Assembly: GCA_964524145.1 (NCBI GenBank)
Contig: CAZGCA010000056.1
Span: 1 to 42,619 of the forward strand
DNA length: 42,619 nt
Reading direction: 5' to 3'
DNA from: CAZGCA01 sp964524145
GTDB lineage: Bacteria > Hydrogenedentota > CAZGCA01
The notes below the pieces were generated by a model. That model did no database searches and was not told the DNA's origin. It worked only from the letters and a program-made list of their open reading frames with translations. The translations under genes were made by a program, and so were the position numbers. This document shows, piece after piece, positions 1 through 8,115 of the stretch (positions within the stretch are counted from its first letter, which is position 1; every line of letters begins with the position of its first letter).

Positions 1-455
1 ACGACAACGGCGAGACCGATGAAGGCGCGGCGTTTGTGTTTCTAGGTTCTGCGTCGGGGCTTGAGGGGACGGCACCGGAGGATACGGGCGTGTGGATGGC
101 CGAGTCGAACCAGCGAGATGCATGGTTTGGCTGGTCCGTATCGGGCGCGGGTGACGTGAACGGCGACGGGTACGCGGACGTCATTGTCGGCGCCGACTGG
201 TACGACAACGGCGAGTACAACGAAGGCGCGGCGTTTGTGTTTCTGGGTTCTGCGTCCGGGCTGCAGGGCAATGCACCGGGGGATGGCACGGGCGTGTGGA
301 TGGCCGAGTCGAACCAGGCAGGGGCATGGTTTGGCTGTTCCGTATCGGGCGCGGGTGACGTGAACGGCGACGGGTACGCCGACGTCATTGTGGGCGCCGA
401 CTGGTACGACAACGGCGCCTGGCGTGAGGGGGCGGCGTTTGTGTTTCTGGGGGGC
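1..455 (+). repeat. Tandem DNA repeats of 201-204 bases encoding FG-GAP units
   Basis: The phrase tacgacaacggcg recurs at about 0/1, 201 and 405, giving one unit of 201 bases (67 codons) and one of 204 (68 codons); the third copy is cut short near 455. The copies are nearly identical over long stretches, with whole-codon differences such as an added Gly-Asp-Gly region in the second. This suggests recent in-frame duplication of FG-GAP blades. More copies probably lie upstream of the window. Confidence 0.85.
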
Positions 456-3400
456 AACGCGTGGGGCATGGCGCAAGACCCTGCGGTGCTCGCAAGGCCT
501 GATGGGAGCTATGTAGCCACGCCCGGCCTGGTGTGGGACACAGACGAGGTTCGGCTCACGCTGGTGGACGGAGCAGAGACCGACGGCTGGACTTCCGACG
601 GGCCGGTTGCGATCCGGCTGGAGTGGGAGATCAAACCATGGGGAGTAGCTTTTGACGGGACCGGGCTGGGCCGGTCAACGGAATGGTACGACCCAGCCGA
701 CGGCACGGTGACTTTCGACGGACTCATCTCTATTCCGGGTGATGTCAACGGCTGGCACTGGCGGGCGCGAGTTCTGCATCTCCCGTTGAACCTTTTCCAA
801 GCGACGGGTACGCCGGGCCCCGTGACGGCCAAGAGCGGGATTACGTTGCCGCCCAATCCGCCTGGAACCCGATGGCACCGGCCTCAGTGGGCGACGGTGG
901 GCCCTTCGGACTTCCGGACCAACGGTTACAGGCCACCGACAGACCCAACGGGGGTGAACGTAACACACACGGCACTGACCACCACGAATGATATTGTGTG
1001 CACGGTGAACACCCCCAGCACATCGCCGGCACTCCCGACGCCGAAGCCCATTGAACACGAGTACACGTGGACGAATGAGGACACGCCTCACATTGCTCCG
1101 GAGGAGATCAAAACGGTTGTACATATCACCTCGTCGGAAACGGACACGCTGGATTCGTCGGAAACGCTCAAGCACGAGGTATGGAAATGCGTCGTTCGCG
1201 CCTGGGATGGCGTGCAGTACTCGTATGGCTCATCTTCCGACATAACCCCCGAGATTGGCAACACCGAGCCCTCGAGCCCGACAATCCGGTGGGAGGGAGG
1301 CTCGGGAGGCGAACCAAACGAGTACGGTCCACTGGACAGCCTGAAAGTAAAGATAACCGAGCAGTATGACGCCGATGGCGATGGTCTGGTACCCGAGTTC
1401 ATGTGGGAGTACTACCGCGGAGACCCACCCTCGTGGAACACCCAGGAGCTCGGTGTGGCAAGCACTTCCCTGTCGAGTTGGGTTGCGCCGGATGTTCCTC
1501 AGCCGGGGGACGCATGGAGGTGCAAGGCCCGGCAGCATGACGGCGAAGCCTGGGGCGAGTGGTCGGACCCGGTGGAGGCCACGATCCTGGCAACAGGCAT
1601 TGACGACCTTTTCATAACGATAGCTGCTGCGCCTGAAACCGTCACCCTTGGTGAAGGGATAACCATCACGGGTGGTGTCAATCCACCGGCCAGCCTTGCG
1701 ATAGGATTCAAGAGCAAGATGCCGGGCGATTTGGATTTCGACCGGGCCTTCCCGGGCGGCGTTACTGCATCCGAGGGCGCGTTCAGCAAGTTCTTCATTC
1801 CTGACGCAGCGTCAGAGGGGTCATCCAATTGGCAAGTCAAGGCGGTATTCAACGGCAACGAGACCTTCCGTCCTACCGAAAGCAACATCGTCTCGTTTGC
1901 AGTGCGGAAAGCTCAGCCTATCCTCACGCTCGAACTCTCCCACACCTCGGCACTACTCAACCTGGGTAATGCCGAAGGATTCAAAGCGACGGCCAGGCTG
2001 TCGGTCGAGAACTTCCCGGCGGAGCTCAGTGAGTTGCTGTCCGGGAGAACGGTGCGGTTGTCGCTTGCGTTCGGGCCGAACAATGAGACGCCCTACGAGC
2101 CTCTTGAGACTAGAACAGACGAGAACGGCGTTGCCGAATTCGCTTTCGTCGGCAGAGAGCACTGGTTCAACCAGGCAGGAGTGTGGAAGTTCAAAGCGGA
2201 GTTCGCGGGAGACAGCAACTTCAACCTTGCGTCGTCGCCTGATTTTGACGAGACCGACGCGCGTCTGATCATCAAGGAAGGGGCAGGCTATGCCATCATC
2301 GTGCTTGGCCGTCTCGACCAGACCGCAGAAGGTCATGATGCGCACGCCAAGACGACCGACTACATCTGTCGCACGCTGGTGGAGAGAGCGTTCGACCCGA
2401 GCGACATCTACTACATGCGCGAGTACCTGGGTGACGAAGAGGAGTCGTCAGACATTGAGGTTGACGATGAGTCACCAACCAAGGCCGACGTGCAGTACGC
2501 GATAGAGACGTGGGCTTATAACGCGATATTCGATTCGCCAGCGCCGCTCTACATCATCTTTGTCGACCACGGCAGTGTGGACAAGTTCCACCTGTGGTCT
2601 TCGGAGAACACTAAGGACGAGGACCAGTACATCACGCCGGCCGAGCTTGAGGGACATATCAGCCTGCTCGAAAGCGCGCTCGCGGGCAGCGGCGTAACCG
2701 ACCCGGAGATAGTGTTCATCTACGGCGGTTGCCACTCGGGGAGTTTCATCCCCACCCTCTCTGCTTCGAACCGGGTCATTATCACGAGCTGTGCTTCAGA
2801 CGAAATCTCGTACCGCGGCGTGACAACAGACGAGTCAGGCGTAAGGGACGGCGAGTTCTTCTTGATGGAGTTCTTCCGGAATGCAGGCGCGGGCAGAACG
2901 CTCAGAGAAGCCTTCAAGCAAGCATCGGACAAGACGGTGGAGTACACGGCGTCGAAGAGCAACGGGGTGCTGGCGGAGCAGCCGCAGCATCCGCTGCTGG
3001 ACGACAATGGAGACGGTGGGGGCACGCCGGGCGATTTGCTCGGGGCGGTGGACGCAGACGGCAGCAGGGCGCGCGACATGATCCTTGGCCTGGGTTCGAA
3101 CGCAGGCAACACGGTGAGCTGGTTCACTGCGAGCCCGCCGGAGTCGCTAACGTTCGGAGACGACTTGTCGTCCCCACTGTTCGCAGAGACAACGGGTCGG
3201 GCGCTGACCGCAGAGGACACGGCGTGGATAGAGGTGAAGACGCCGGACTACGACGGGGGCGAATGTACCGATCCCGAGTACTGTGAATTCCAGAGGAAGG
3301 CGGAGATGGCGGGACCGATCGCTCCGGGCAGCTCGGAGTCCGTCGGTGAGGAGAAGGTGCGGTTCGAGTGGGCCCAGACCGATCTCGACCCGTACCTGAG

Positions 3401-5189
3401 CTTTGATACCTCAGGCACATACAAAGTGTATTACTTCCTCAAAGATGGCATGACAGGCCAGGTGAGCGCGTATCTCGTAACCAATGTCTACGTAGCGAAA
3501 CCCGGCAACCACGCACCGGACCCCGTGACGCTGGCGTACCCGGCCGAAGGAGCGGTGTTGAACAGCACGATATTCTTTGTCTGGGGAGAGAGCAGCGACC
3601 CGGAGGGCGACGCGATAACGTACCGGCTCGAGGTGGCTGAGGACAGCGGGTTCACGACCGGTCTGATAGTCAAGGACGGCATTTTGAGCACGTTCGCGCG
3701 GCTGACCGAGCAAGACGGCATCGAGGATCTCACGGGCTACTACTGGCGCGTGATCCCGGTTGACGCGTACGGTGCGAGCCCGGCGAGCAATACGGTTCGC
3801 GCGTTCAGTGTGGACAATAACGGCAACCCGGTCCCGCCAGGTCTGATAACGGGTGTGGTGAAGGACTCGGCAACAGGCCAGGCGGTAGCAGGTGCGAGCA
3901 TCACGCTGACGCCAGACGTCTCCCAGCCAGCGACCTCGACGACGCAGGGAGTGTACTATTTCGCGAATCTCTCGTCGGGAATGTACAACGTCCAGGTCTC
4001 GGCTCCGGGATATGCAACTCAAACCAAGGAAGATGCGACAGTTCCTCCGGGTGATTTGGTGGAGGTGAACTTCCAGCTGGTGTGCATCCAGATAGACAGC
4101 GATGGCGACGGACTTACCGACGACGTGGAGACAAACACCGGGGTTTACGTCTCGCCGAACGACACAGGTAGCGATCCGCTCGTTGTAGACACTGATGGCG
4201 ATGGGCTTGATGACGGCGACGAAGTAAACACGCACGGAACGGACCCTGTGAATCCTGACACCGACGGTGACGGATACACGGACAAGGAGGAAGTCGACCG
4301 GGGCACCAATCCCACGGATGAGACAAACGCACCTGAACCGTGGCTGGCGAGTGTCACTATCGAGCCGCAGACGCCCCAGGCGTACACGGGCGTATTGGTC
4401 GCGTTCACTGTCACGGGCGAGATGCGCGATGGTTCGACTGCCGATTTGAGCGCGGCAACGGTGACGTGGGCTGTGGTGTCGGGAGTTGGTGATATCAACC
4501 CGGATACAGGCGTCTTCGAGAGCGATACGGTAGGCAACGCAGTGATCTCGGTTACAGTAGAGGTTGATGGTGTTATGCAGAGCGATGGGGTGTCGTTCGA
4601 GGTCGAGCCCAGAACTGTCCTGACAGTCGGGCGGGGGAACATCCGGGACAACGAACCCGTCTCCATCGCAGTAACACTAACCTCCATTCTGGAGGAGGTC
4701 GCGCAGATGGCTTTCACACTGAAGATAGACTCGCAGATTGTGGAGATTGTGAGCATTCTCGCAGGTGCGCAGGCGAATGCGGCCGGGAAGACGGTAGAGG
4801 TATTGCAAGTTGATGCCGATCATCACGATGTCACTGTCGGCGGCAACATCTCAGTGCTGGTTGACGGCGAGATTGTGGTGGTCACGCTGAGAGCGGCCGA
4901 AAGCGGTGGTGACTGCCGTTGCTCCTTGATCGACTTGCAGGATGTTGCGTGCTACGATCCCGGCGGTGCGGCCATCCCAATCGTTGGCGTCGTCGGCCTG
5001 TGTTGTGTGGGCTGCATGTCGGCCGACGTGAACAGCAGCGGAGTGGTCGACGCACTTGACGTGCAGCTCGTCATCAACGCCGCGTTAGGTCTCGACGTTC
5101 CTTGGGATTGCGACGTCGACAGCAACGGGTTTGTTAACGCCATTGACGTCCAGGTTGTCATTAACGCCGCGTTGGGCGTGGGACAATGA
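1..5189 (+). CDS. Large secreted modular protein: FG-GAP, caspase/C13-like peptidase, TSP3, cohesin-like and dockerin (5' partial)
   Basis: The reading frame is open from base 3, so the true start lies upstream. In order: FG-GAP/integrin-alpha-like repeats (to about 455, motif GDVNGDGYADVIVGA), Ig/fibronectin-like segments (about 500-2280), and a caspase/C13-like domain (about 2285-3010). This domain shows the two usual catalytic motifs: His in FVDHGS (codon 2568) and Cys in YGGCHSGSF (codon 2730). Then follow a fibronectin-like domain (about 3505-3815), a carboxypeptidase regulatory-like beta-sandwich (about 3841-4085), thrombospondin-3 calcium repeats (about 4093-4330), a Big_2-like domain (about 4340-4615), a cohesin-like domain (about 4618-5010) and a dockerin with two calcium-loop/helix units (about 5020-5185). 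Such proteins are exported; the dockerin should bind a cohesin on another protein. Catalytic activity is inferred from the two motifs only. At least 1728 residues lie in the window. Confidence 0.88.
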   Translation, partial: DNGETDEGAAFVFLGSASGLEGTAPEDTGVWMAESNQRDAWFGWSVSGAGDVNGDGYADVIVGADWYDNGEYNEGAAFVFLGSASGLQGNAPGDGTGVWMAESNQAGAWFGCSVSGAGDVNGDGYADVIVGADWYDNGAWREGAAFVFLGGNAWGMAQDPAVLARPDGSYVATPGLVWDTDEVRLTLVDGAETDGWTSDGPVAIRLEWEIKPWGVAFDGTGLGRSTEWYDPADGTVTFDGLISIPGDVNGWHWRARVLHLPLNLFQATGTPGPVTAKSGITLPPNPPGTRWHRPQWATVGPSDFRTNGYRPPTDPTGVNVTHTALTTTNDIVCTVNTPSTSPALPTPKPIEHEYTWTNEDTPHIAPEEIKTVVHITSSETDTLDSSETLKHEVWKCVVRAWDGVQYSYGSSSDITPEIGNTEPSSPTIRWEGGSGGEPNEYGPLDSLKVKITEQYDADGDGLVPEFMWEYYRGDPPSWNTQELGVASTSLSSWVAPDVPQPGDAWRCKARQHDGEAWGEWSDPVEATILATGIDDLFITIAAAPETVTLGEGITITGGVNPPASLAIGFKSKMPGDLDFDRAFPGGVTASEGAFSKFFIPDAASEGSSNWQVKAVFNGNETFRPTESNIVSFAVRKAQPILTLELSHTSALLNLGNAEGFKATARLSVENFPAELSELLSGRTVRLSLAFGPNNETPYEPLETRTDENGVAEFAFVGREHWFNQAGVWKFKAEFAGDSNFNLASSPDFDETDARLIIKEGAGYAIIVLGRLDQTAEGHDAHAKTTDYICRTLVERAFDPSDIYYMREYLGDEEESSDIEVDDESPTKADVQYAIETWAYNAIFDSPAPLYIIFVDHGSVDKFHLWSSENTKDEDQYITPAELEGHISLLESALAGSGVTDPEIVFIYGGCHSGSFIPTLSASNRVIITSCASDEISYRGVTTDESGVRDGEFFLMEFFRNAGAGRTLREAFKQASDKTVEYTASKSNGVLAEQPQHPLLDDNGDGGGTPGDLLGAVDADGSRARDMILGLGSNAGNTVSWFTASPPESLTFGDDLSSPLFAETTGRALTAEDTAWIEVKTPDYDGGECTDPEYCEFQRKAEMAGPIAPGSSESVGEEKVRFEWAQTDLDPYLSFDTSGTYKVYYFLKDGMTGQVSAYLVTNVYVAKPGNHAPDPVTLAYPAEGAVLNSTIFFVWGESSDPEGDAITYRLEVAEDSGFTTGLIVKDGILSTFARLTEQDGIEDLTGYYWRVIPVDAYGASPASNTVRAFSVDNNGNPVPPGLITGVVKDSATGQAVAGASITLTPDVSQPATSTTQGVYYFANLSSGMYNVQVSAPGYATQTKEDATVPPGDLVEVNFQLVCIQIDSDGDGLTDDVETNTGVYVSPNDTGSDPLVVDTDGDGLDDGDEVNTHGTDPVNPDTDGDGYTDKEEVDRGTNPTDETNAPEPWLASVTIEPQTPQAYTGVLVAFTVTGEMRDGSTADLSAATVTWAVVSGVGDINPDTGVFESDTVGNAVISVTVEVDGVMQSDGVSFEVEPRTVLTVGRGNIRDNEPVSIAVTLTSILEEVAQMAFTLKIDSQIVEIVSILAGAQANAAGKTVEVLQVDADHHDVTVGGNISVLVDGEIVVVTLRAAESGGDCRCSLIDLQDVACYDPGGAAIPIVGVVGLCCVGCMSADVNSSGVVDALDVQLVINAALGLDVPWDCDVDSNGFVNAIDVQVVINAALGVGQ

Positions 5190-5234
5190 CTTGTGTGGCT
5201 GCGGTAAGGTGTGCGCGGAAAGGAAGGACTGGTG

Positions 5235-5684
5235 ATGGGTCAGCAGACGTTTCAGCCTGAGAATCCGCCTAAGCGGTCAGGGTGCACGGGGTGTAGTTGG
5301 GCGCTAGCCATTCCCATTGGCTGCCTTGCGCTGGTCCTTCTCGTTTCTGTTGGGATCGCCGCGCTGGGCGGACTCGGCATCTTCGGCGCGATGAAGGCAA
5401 TGAAGTCGTCCGATTTCTACGCGCAAGCGCTGGAGCAGGTTCAAGCCAGCGCTGAGGTGACGGAAGGGCTGGGCAGCCCGATTAAAGGCGGCATCCCGCG
5501 GTCCTGGCACATGCATTCAGACGGGGCTTCCAGTGACGCCGAGGCGGAGTTTCGCATTTCGGGACCGAAAGGGAAGGGTGTCGTTAACGTCGAGGGCGTC
5601 AAAACTAAGGGCAAGTGGGAGTTTACCAGACTTGATGTCACGTTCGGCGGTGCCACCCTTGATCTCCTGGCCGCGGAACCCTGA
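5235..5684 (+). CDS. Coa1/Tim21-like single-pass membrane protein
   Basis: A 149-residue protein. An N-terminal tail holds a CTGC motif (Cys17 and Cys20), followed by one strong hydrophobic helix (about residues 21-47) and an extracytoplasmic domain. The SDFYAQALEQVQAS start, the EGLGSPIKGG turn and the SGPKGKG-VNVEG core match bacterial members of the cytochrome oxidase assembly factor Coa1 family. In mitochondria Coa1 assists cytochrome oxidase assembly; the bacterial role is not established and no oxidase genes are nearby. The ATG at 5235 was chosen over the GTG at 5211 because ggaaaggaagg sits about seven bases before it. It lies 45 bases after the dockerin protein and is convergent with the esterase. 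Confidence 0.7.
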   Translation: MGQQTFQPENPPKRSGCTGCSWALAIPIGCLALVLLVSVGIAALGGLGIFGAMKAMKSSDFYAQALEQVQASAEVTEGLGSPIKGGIPRSWHMHSDGASSDAEAEFRISGPKGKGVVNVEGVKTKGKWEFTRLDVTFGGATLDLLAAEP

Positions 5685-5719
5685 GATCCGCCTCTCTCTT
5701 GCGCTCAGAAGAACGATGC

Positions 5720-7261
5720 TTACCTATACATGATCTTCTCGAGAACATCGAGTTCATTCTTGCGAAGTCCTCTCCGTACGTTGATCTCAGCGCTCAACTC
5801 AAGGTACCGACCGCTTCCCCTTTCGTAGGCCGGCCAATCCGGCAAATCATCGCGGTTGGGATTGCCCGTCTTGGCAAACTGGGTCCAGTACCCCACCATC
5901 GCATCCGAAAGCCTGCGGTCGCAATCTTCGAGTCTCATACGATCTCCAAAGAAGCCCAGTTGCATGTTGCCGAACACGTAGGGTATTTCAGCGCAGTGGT
6001 AGGCGCCGCGCGCTCGGCCGAGCGCGCATGGAGGGACCCGCGTGAAGTGGTAGAAATATGCCTTCGAGCTCACGTTCTTCATCCACCGAACCTGATTCCG
6101 TGCATGTAGTAAGATACCGCTGTTCGTTCCGAGCCTGTTTATTGCATAGCGCACGTTATCGTTCGTCCTGACCGGGTATGTTGCGAGGATCTGGTCCGCC
6201 GCCTTGCCGAACCGCTCACGGACAAACCCATCGTATTGCTTGATCGTGCGAACCGAGATCATTCCGCTTGCCTCGTCTGCGGTCGAGCCAACGATCATAG
6301 GCACATCATGTTGTTTCCCTTGACCGTAGAGAATCTCGGGGCTATCGGGAACGACCCAACCGTCGACTATCGGGTTCGAGTCGAACTCTCCCACACCGGC
6401 CAGTTCCTCATACGTTCTCAAGCGCAGGGCCGCCAGAGGATCGAGTTCCTTGTCGCAGCCAAGCGCCGCAGCAATCCTTTCGCCCTGCCTCTCCCCCGAT
6501 TTCAGGCCGCCCGTCGCGTGGCAAAGGGCTCCGCTTTGACCGATGGCGCGGTGGAACAACCCCTTGGACAGCGGCGAGACCATGAGCACCGATACGCTCC
6601 GCCCGCCCGCCGATTGGCCGAATATTGTCACGCGATCCGGGTCGCCTCCGAACGCGGCTATGTTTCTCCGGACCCACTCGAGCGCCGCGATCTGGTCCAT
6701 CAGCCCGTAGTTTCCGGACGCATCATGGCCGGATTCCTTCGTCAGCAATGGGTGAGCAAACGACGAAAACATGTTCAGCCGGTAGTTAAACGTGACGACC
6801 ACGACACCCGCCTCGGCCAGCCTCGTACCATCGAGTGAGGGTCTCGATCCTGAGCCGACCCTGAACCCGCCCCCGTGGATCCAGACCATGACCGGAAGTC
6901 TCGCTCCCGCTGAGTCGGCGGGCGTCCAGACATTCAGGTACAGGCAGTCTTCGCTCAACTCGGTTACCCCCAACGGACTTGCCGGGGATAGGCGTTGCGG
7001 GGCGGCCGGACCGAATTCCGTGGCAGCGCGGACGCCTTCCCACGGCTCGACCGGCGCGGGAGGCCGCCAGCGCAGGTTCCCGACAGGCGGTGCCGCATAC
7101 GGGATCCCTTTGTACGCGGAAACGAGACCATTCGTCCCTGCCGCTGCCCCCGAGACAAGACCCGAGTCGATGCTGACAGGTCCTCTGCTGTACAGTTGCG
7201 CACCTGCCGACACAGCCCGGAGAATGCAAAGTGCCGCCACAAGCGCTATTCGTCGTTTCAC
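5720..7261 (-). CDS. Secreted type B carboxylesterase
   Basis: A 513-residue alpha/beta hydrolase of the carboxylesterase/p-nitrobenzyl esterase family, about the usual family length, which hydrolyses carboxylic esters. The oxyanion-hole motif HGGGF is present. The catalytic triad reads as Ser217 in GQSAGG, Glu330 in STADEASG and His422 in the GAYHCAEIPYVF segment; most relatives have His-Gly where this one has His-Cys. The EDCLYLNVW signature of the family is also present. A short hydrophobic stretch ending in AGA suggests a Sec signal peptide. The start is GTG at 7261, with gagagg six bases before it; the frame is open further upstream but there it runs antisense to the next operon. It is transcribed divergently from the 7557 gene. 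Confidence 0.88.
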   Translation of the reverse strand: MKRRIALVAALCILRAVSAGAQLYSRGPVSIDSGLVSGAAAGTNGLVSAYKGIPYAAPPVGNLRWRPPAPVEPWEGVRAATEFGPAAPQRLSPASPLGVTELSEDCLYLNVWTPADSAGARLPVMVWIHGGGFRVGSGSRPSLDGTRLAEAGVVVVTFNYRLNMFSSFAHPLLTKESGHDASGNYGLMDQIAALEWVRRNIAAFGGDPDRVTIFGQSAGGRSVSVLMVSPLSKGLFHRAIGQSGALCHATGGLKSGERQGERIAAALGCDKELDPLAALRLRTYEELAGVGEFDSNPIVDGWVVPDSPEILYGQGKQHDVPMIVGSTADEASGMISVRTIKQYDGFVRERFGKAADQILATYPVRTNDNVRYAINRLGTNSGILLHARNQVRWMKNVSSKAYFYHFTRVPPCALGRARGAYHCAEIPYVFGNMQLGFFGDRMRLEDCDRRLSDAMVGYWTQFAKTGNPNRDDLPDWPAYERGSGRYLELSAEINVRRGLRKNELDVLEKIMYR

Positions 7262-7315
7262 AGCATTCCTCTCATGTCCCTTTTTCTCAGGCTGCCAACA
7301 CCGTCGGGTCGCTAT

Positions 7316-7344
7316 AAGATACGGGATCACACCTCGGATTTCAA
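7316..7344 (-). promoter_or_regulatory. Possible promoter of the carboxylesterase
   Basis: On the minus strand TTGAAA (7339-7344) and TATCTT (7316-7321) are separated by 17 bases, giving a leader of about 50 bases before the GTG at 7261. The -10 box is weak. Confidence 0.33.
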
Positions 7345-7378
7345 CTCGGTTTTGCCGGCCCCGATCACGCCGGTCCGT

Positions 7379-7408
7379 TTGACATGTCGCTCTGGAATAC
7401 CGTATAAT
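7379..7408 (+). promoter_or_regulatory. Sigma70-type promoter of the matrixin operon
   Basis: Perfect consensus TTGACA (7379-7384) and TATAAT (7403-7408), separated by 18 bases. Transcription should start near 7415. This leaves a long leader of about 140 bases before the ATG at 7557, containing a GGGCAG/CTGCCC inverted pair at 7462-7467 and 7498-7503. Confidence 0.75.
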
Positions 7409-7556
7409 AGAAATGACCAGACTGGGAAGGAAACGGGCATTTCTCACGTGAACCGATTGCGGGGCAGCGTAAAGAGGGAGGTTAAGGCGAGACGCGACTG
7501 CCCTCACATCGAGTTCGCACCCACCAACAAGGCAACCCGAAAGGAGGAGTAGTATC

Positions 7557-8114
7557 ATGCGCAAGATCATCGCTGCACTCTGTGTCTTGGCAATAGCATC
7601 CGTACCGTCGGCATCCGCCACCGTCTTGCTCAAGATGAACCTGGCGGACCTTACCGGCGAGGCGGACGCGATCGTTTCAGGGACCGTGACATCATCGTAC
7701 AGTGCCTGGAACGAAGACCGGTCGTTGATCTTCACTTACTCGACGCTGGCCGTCGACTCGACGCTCAAGGGCAAGCACAAATCCCAAGTGCTTGTGCGAA
7801 CCCACGGCGGGATTGTCGGCGAGATCGGCATGCGCATGATAGGTGAGCCCGAACTCAAGAAGAGCGACCAGGTGCTGGTGTTCCTGGAACCCGACGGCGA
7901 CGGGTACAACCGGGTCGTCGGCATGAGCCAGGGACGTTTTCGAGTGAAAACCGACAAATCCGGACAGAAACGTGTGAGCAACCCCCTGAGCGGTCTCTCT
8001 CTCTACGACCGCGCAAAGGGCGCTATCGTAGACCCTTCTTCAGAGGTCAAGCAAGGCACGCGGCTCGACGAGCTCGAAGCCAGAATACGCGCGCTGCTGA
8101 CCGAGGAGAACTAA
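7557..8114 (+). CDS. Small secreted protein of unknown function, partner of the matrixin
   Basis: A 185-residue protein that I cannot assign to a named family with certainty. A clear Sec signal peptide (MRKIIAALCVLAIASVPSASA) is followed by a compact domain. It begins with NLADLTGEADAIVSGTV, has the GEIGMRMIGEPEL turn and a VFLEPDG strand, and ends in a charged helix. This pattern recurs in secreted proteins encoded beside matrixin-like proteases in environmental bacteria (recollection, not checked). aaaggagga lies just before the ATG. The stop is followed one base later by the matrixin start, so the two are surely co-transcribed. It could be an inhibitor, chaperone or substrate-binding partner of the protease; none of these is shown by the sequence. 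Confidence 0.75.
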   Translation: MRKIIAALCVLAIASVPSASATVLLKMNLADLTGEADAIVSGTVTSSYSAWNEDRSLIFTYSTLAVDSTLKGKHKSQVLVRTHGGIVGEIGMRMIGEPELKKSDQVLVFLEPDGDGYNRVVGMSQGRFRVKTDKSGQKRVSNPLSGLSLYDRAKGAIVDPSSEVKQGTRLDELEARIRALLTEEN

Positions 8115-8115
8115 G

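Noticed and set aside
7262..7735. Upstream extension of the carboxylesterase frame
   Set aside because: It runs antisense to the 7557 gene; a signal peptide and ribosome-binding site mark the GTG at 7261.
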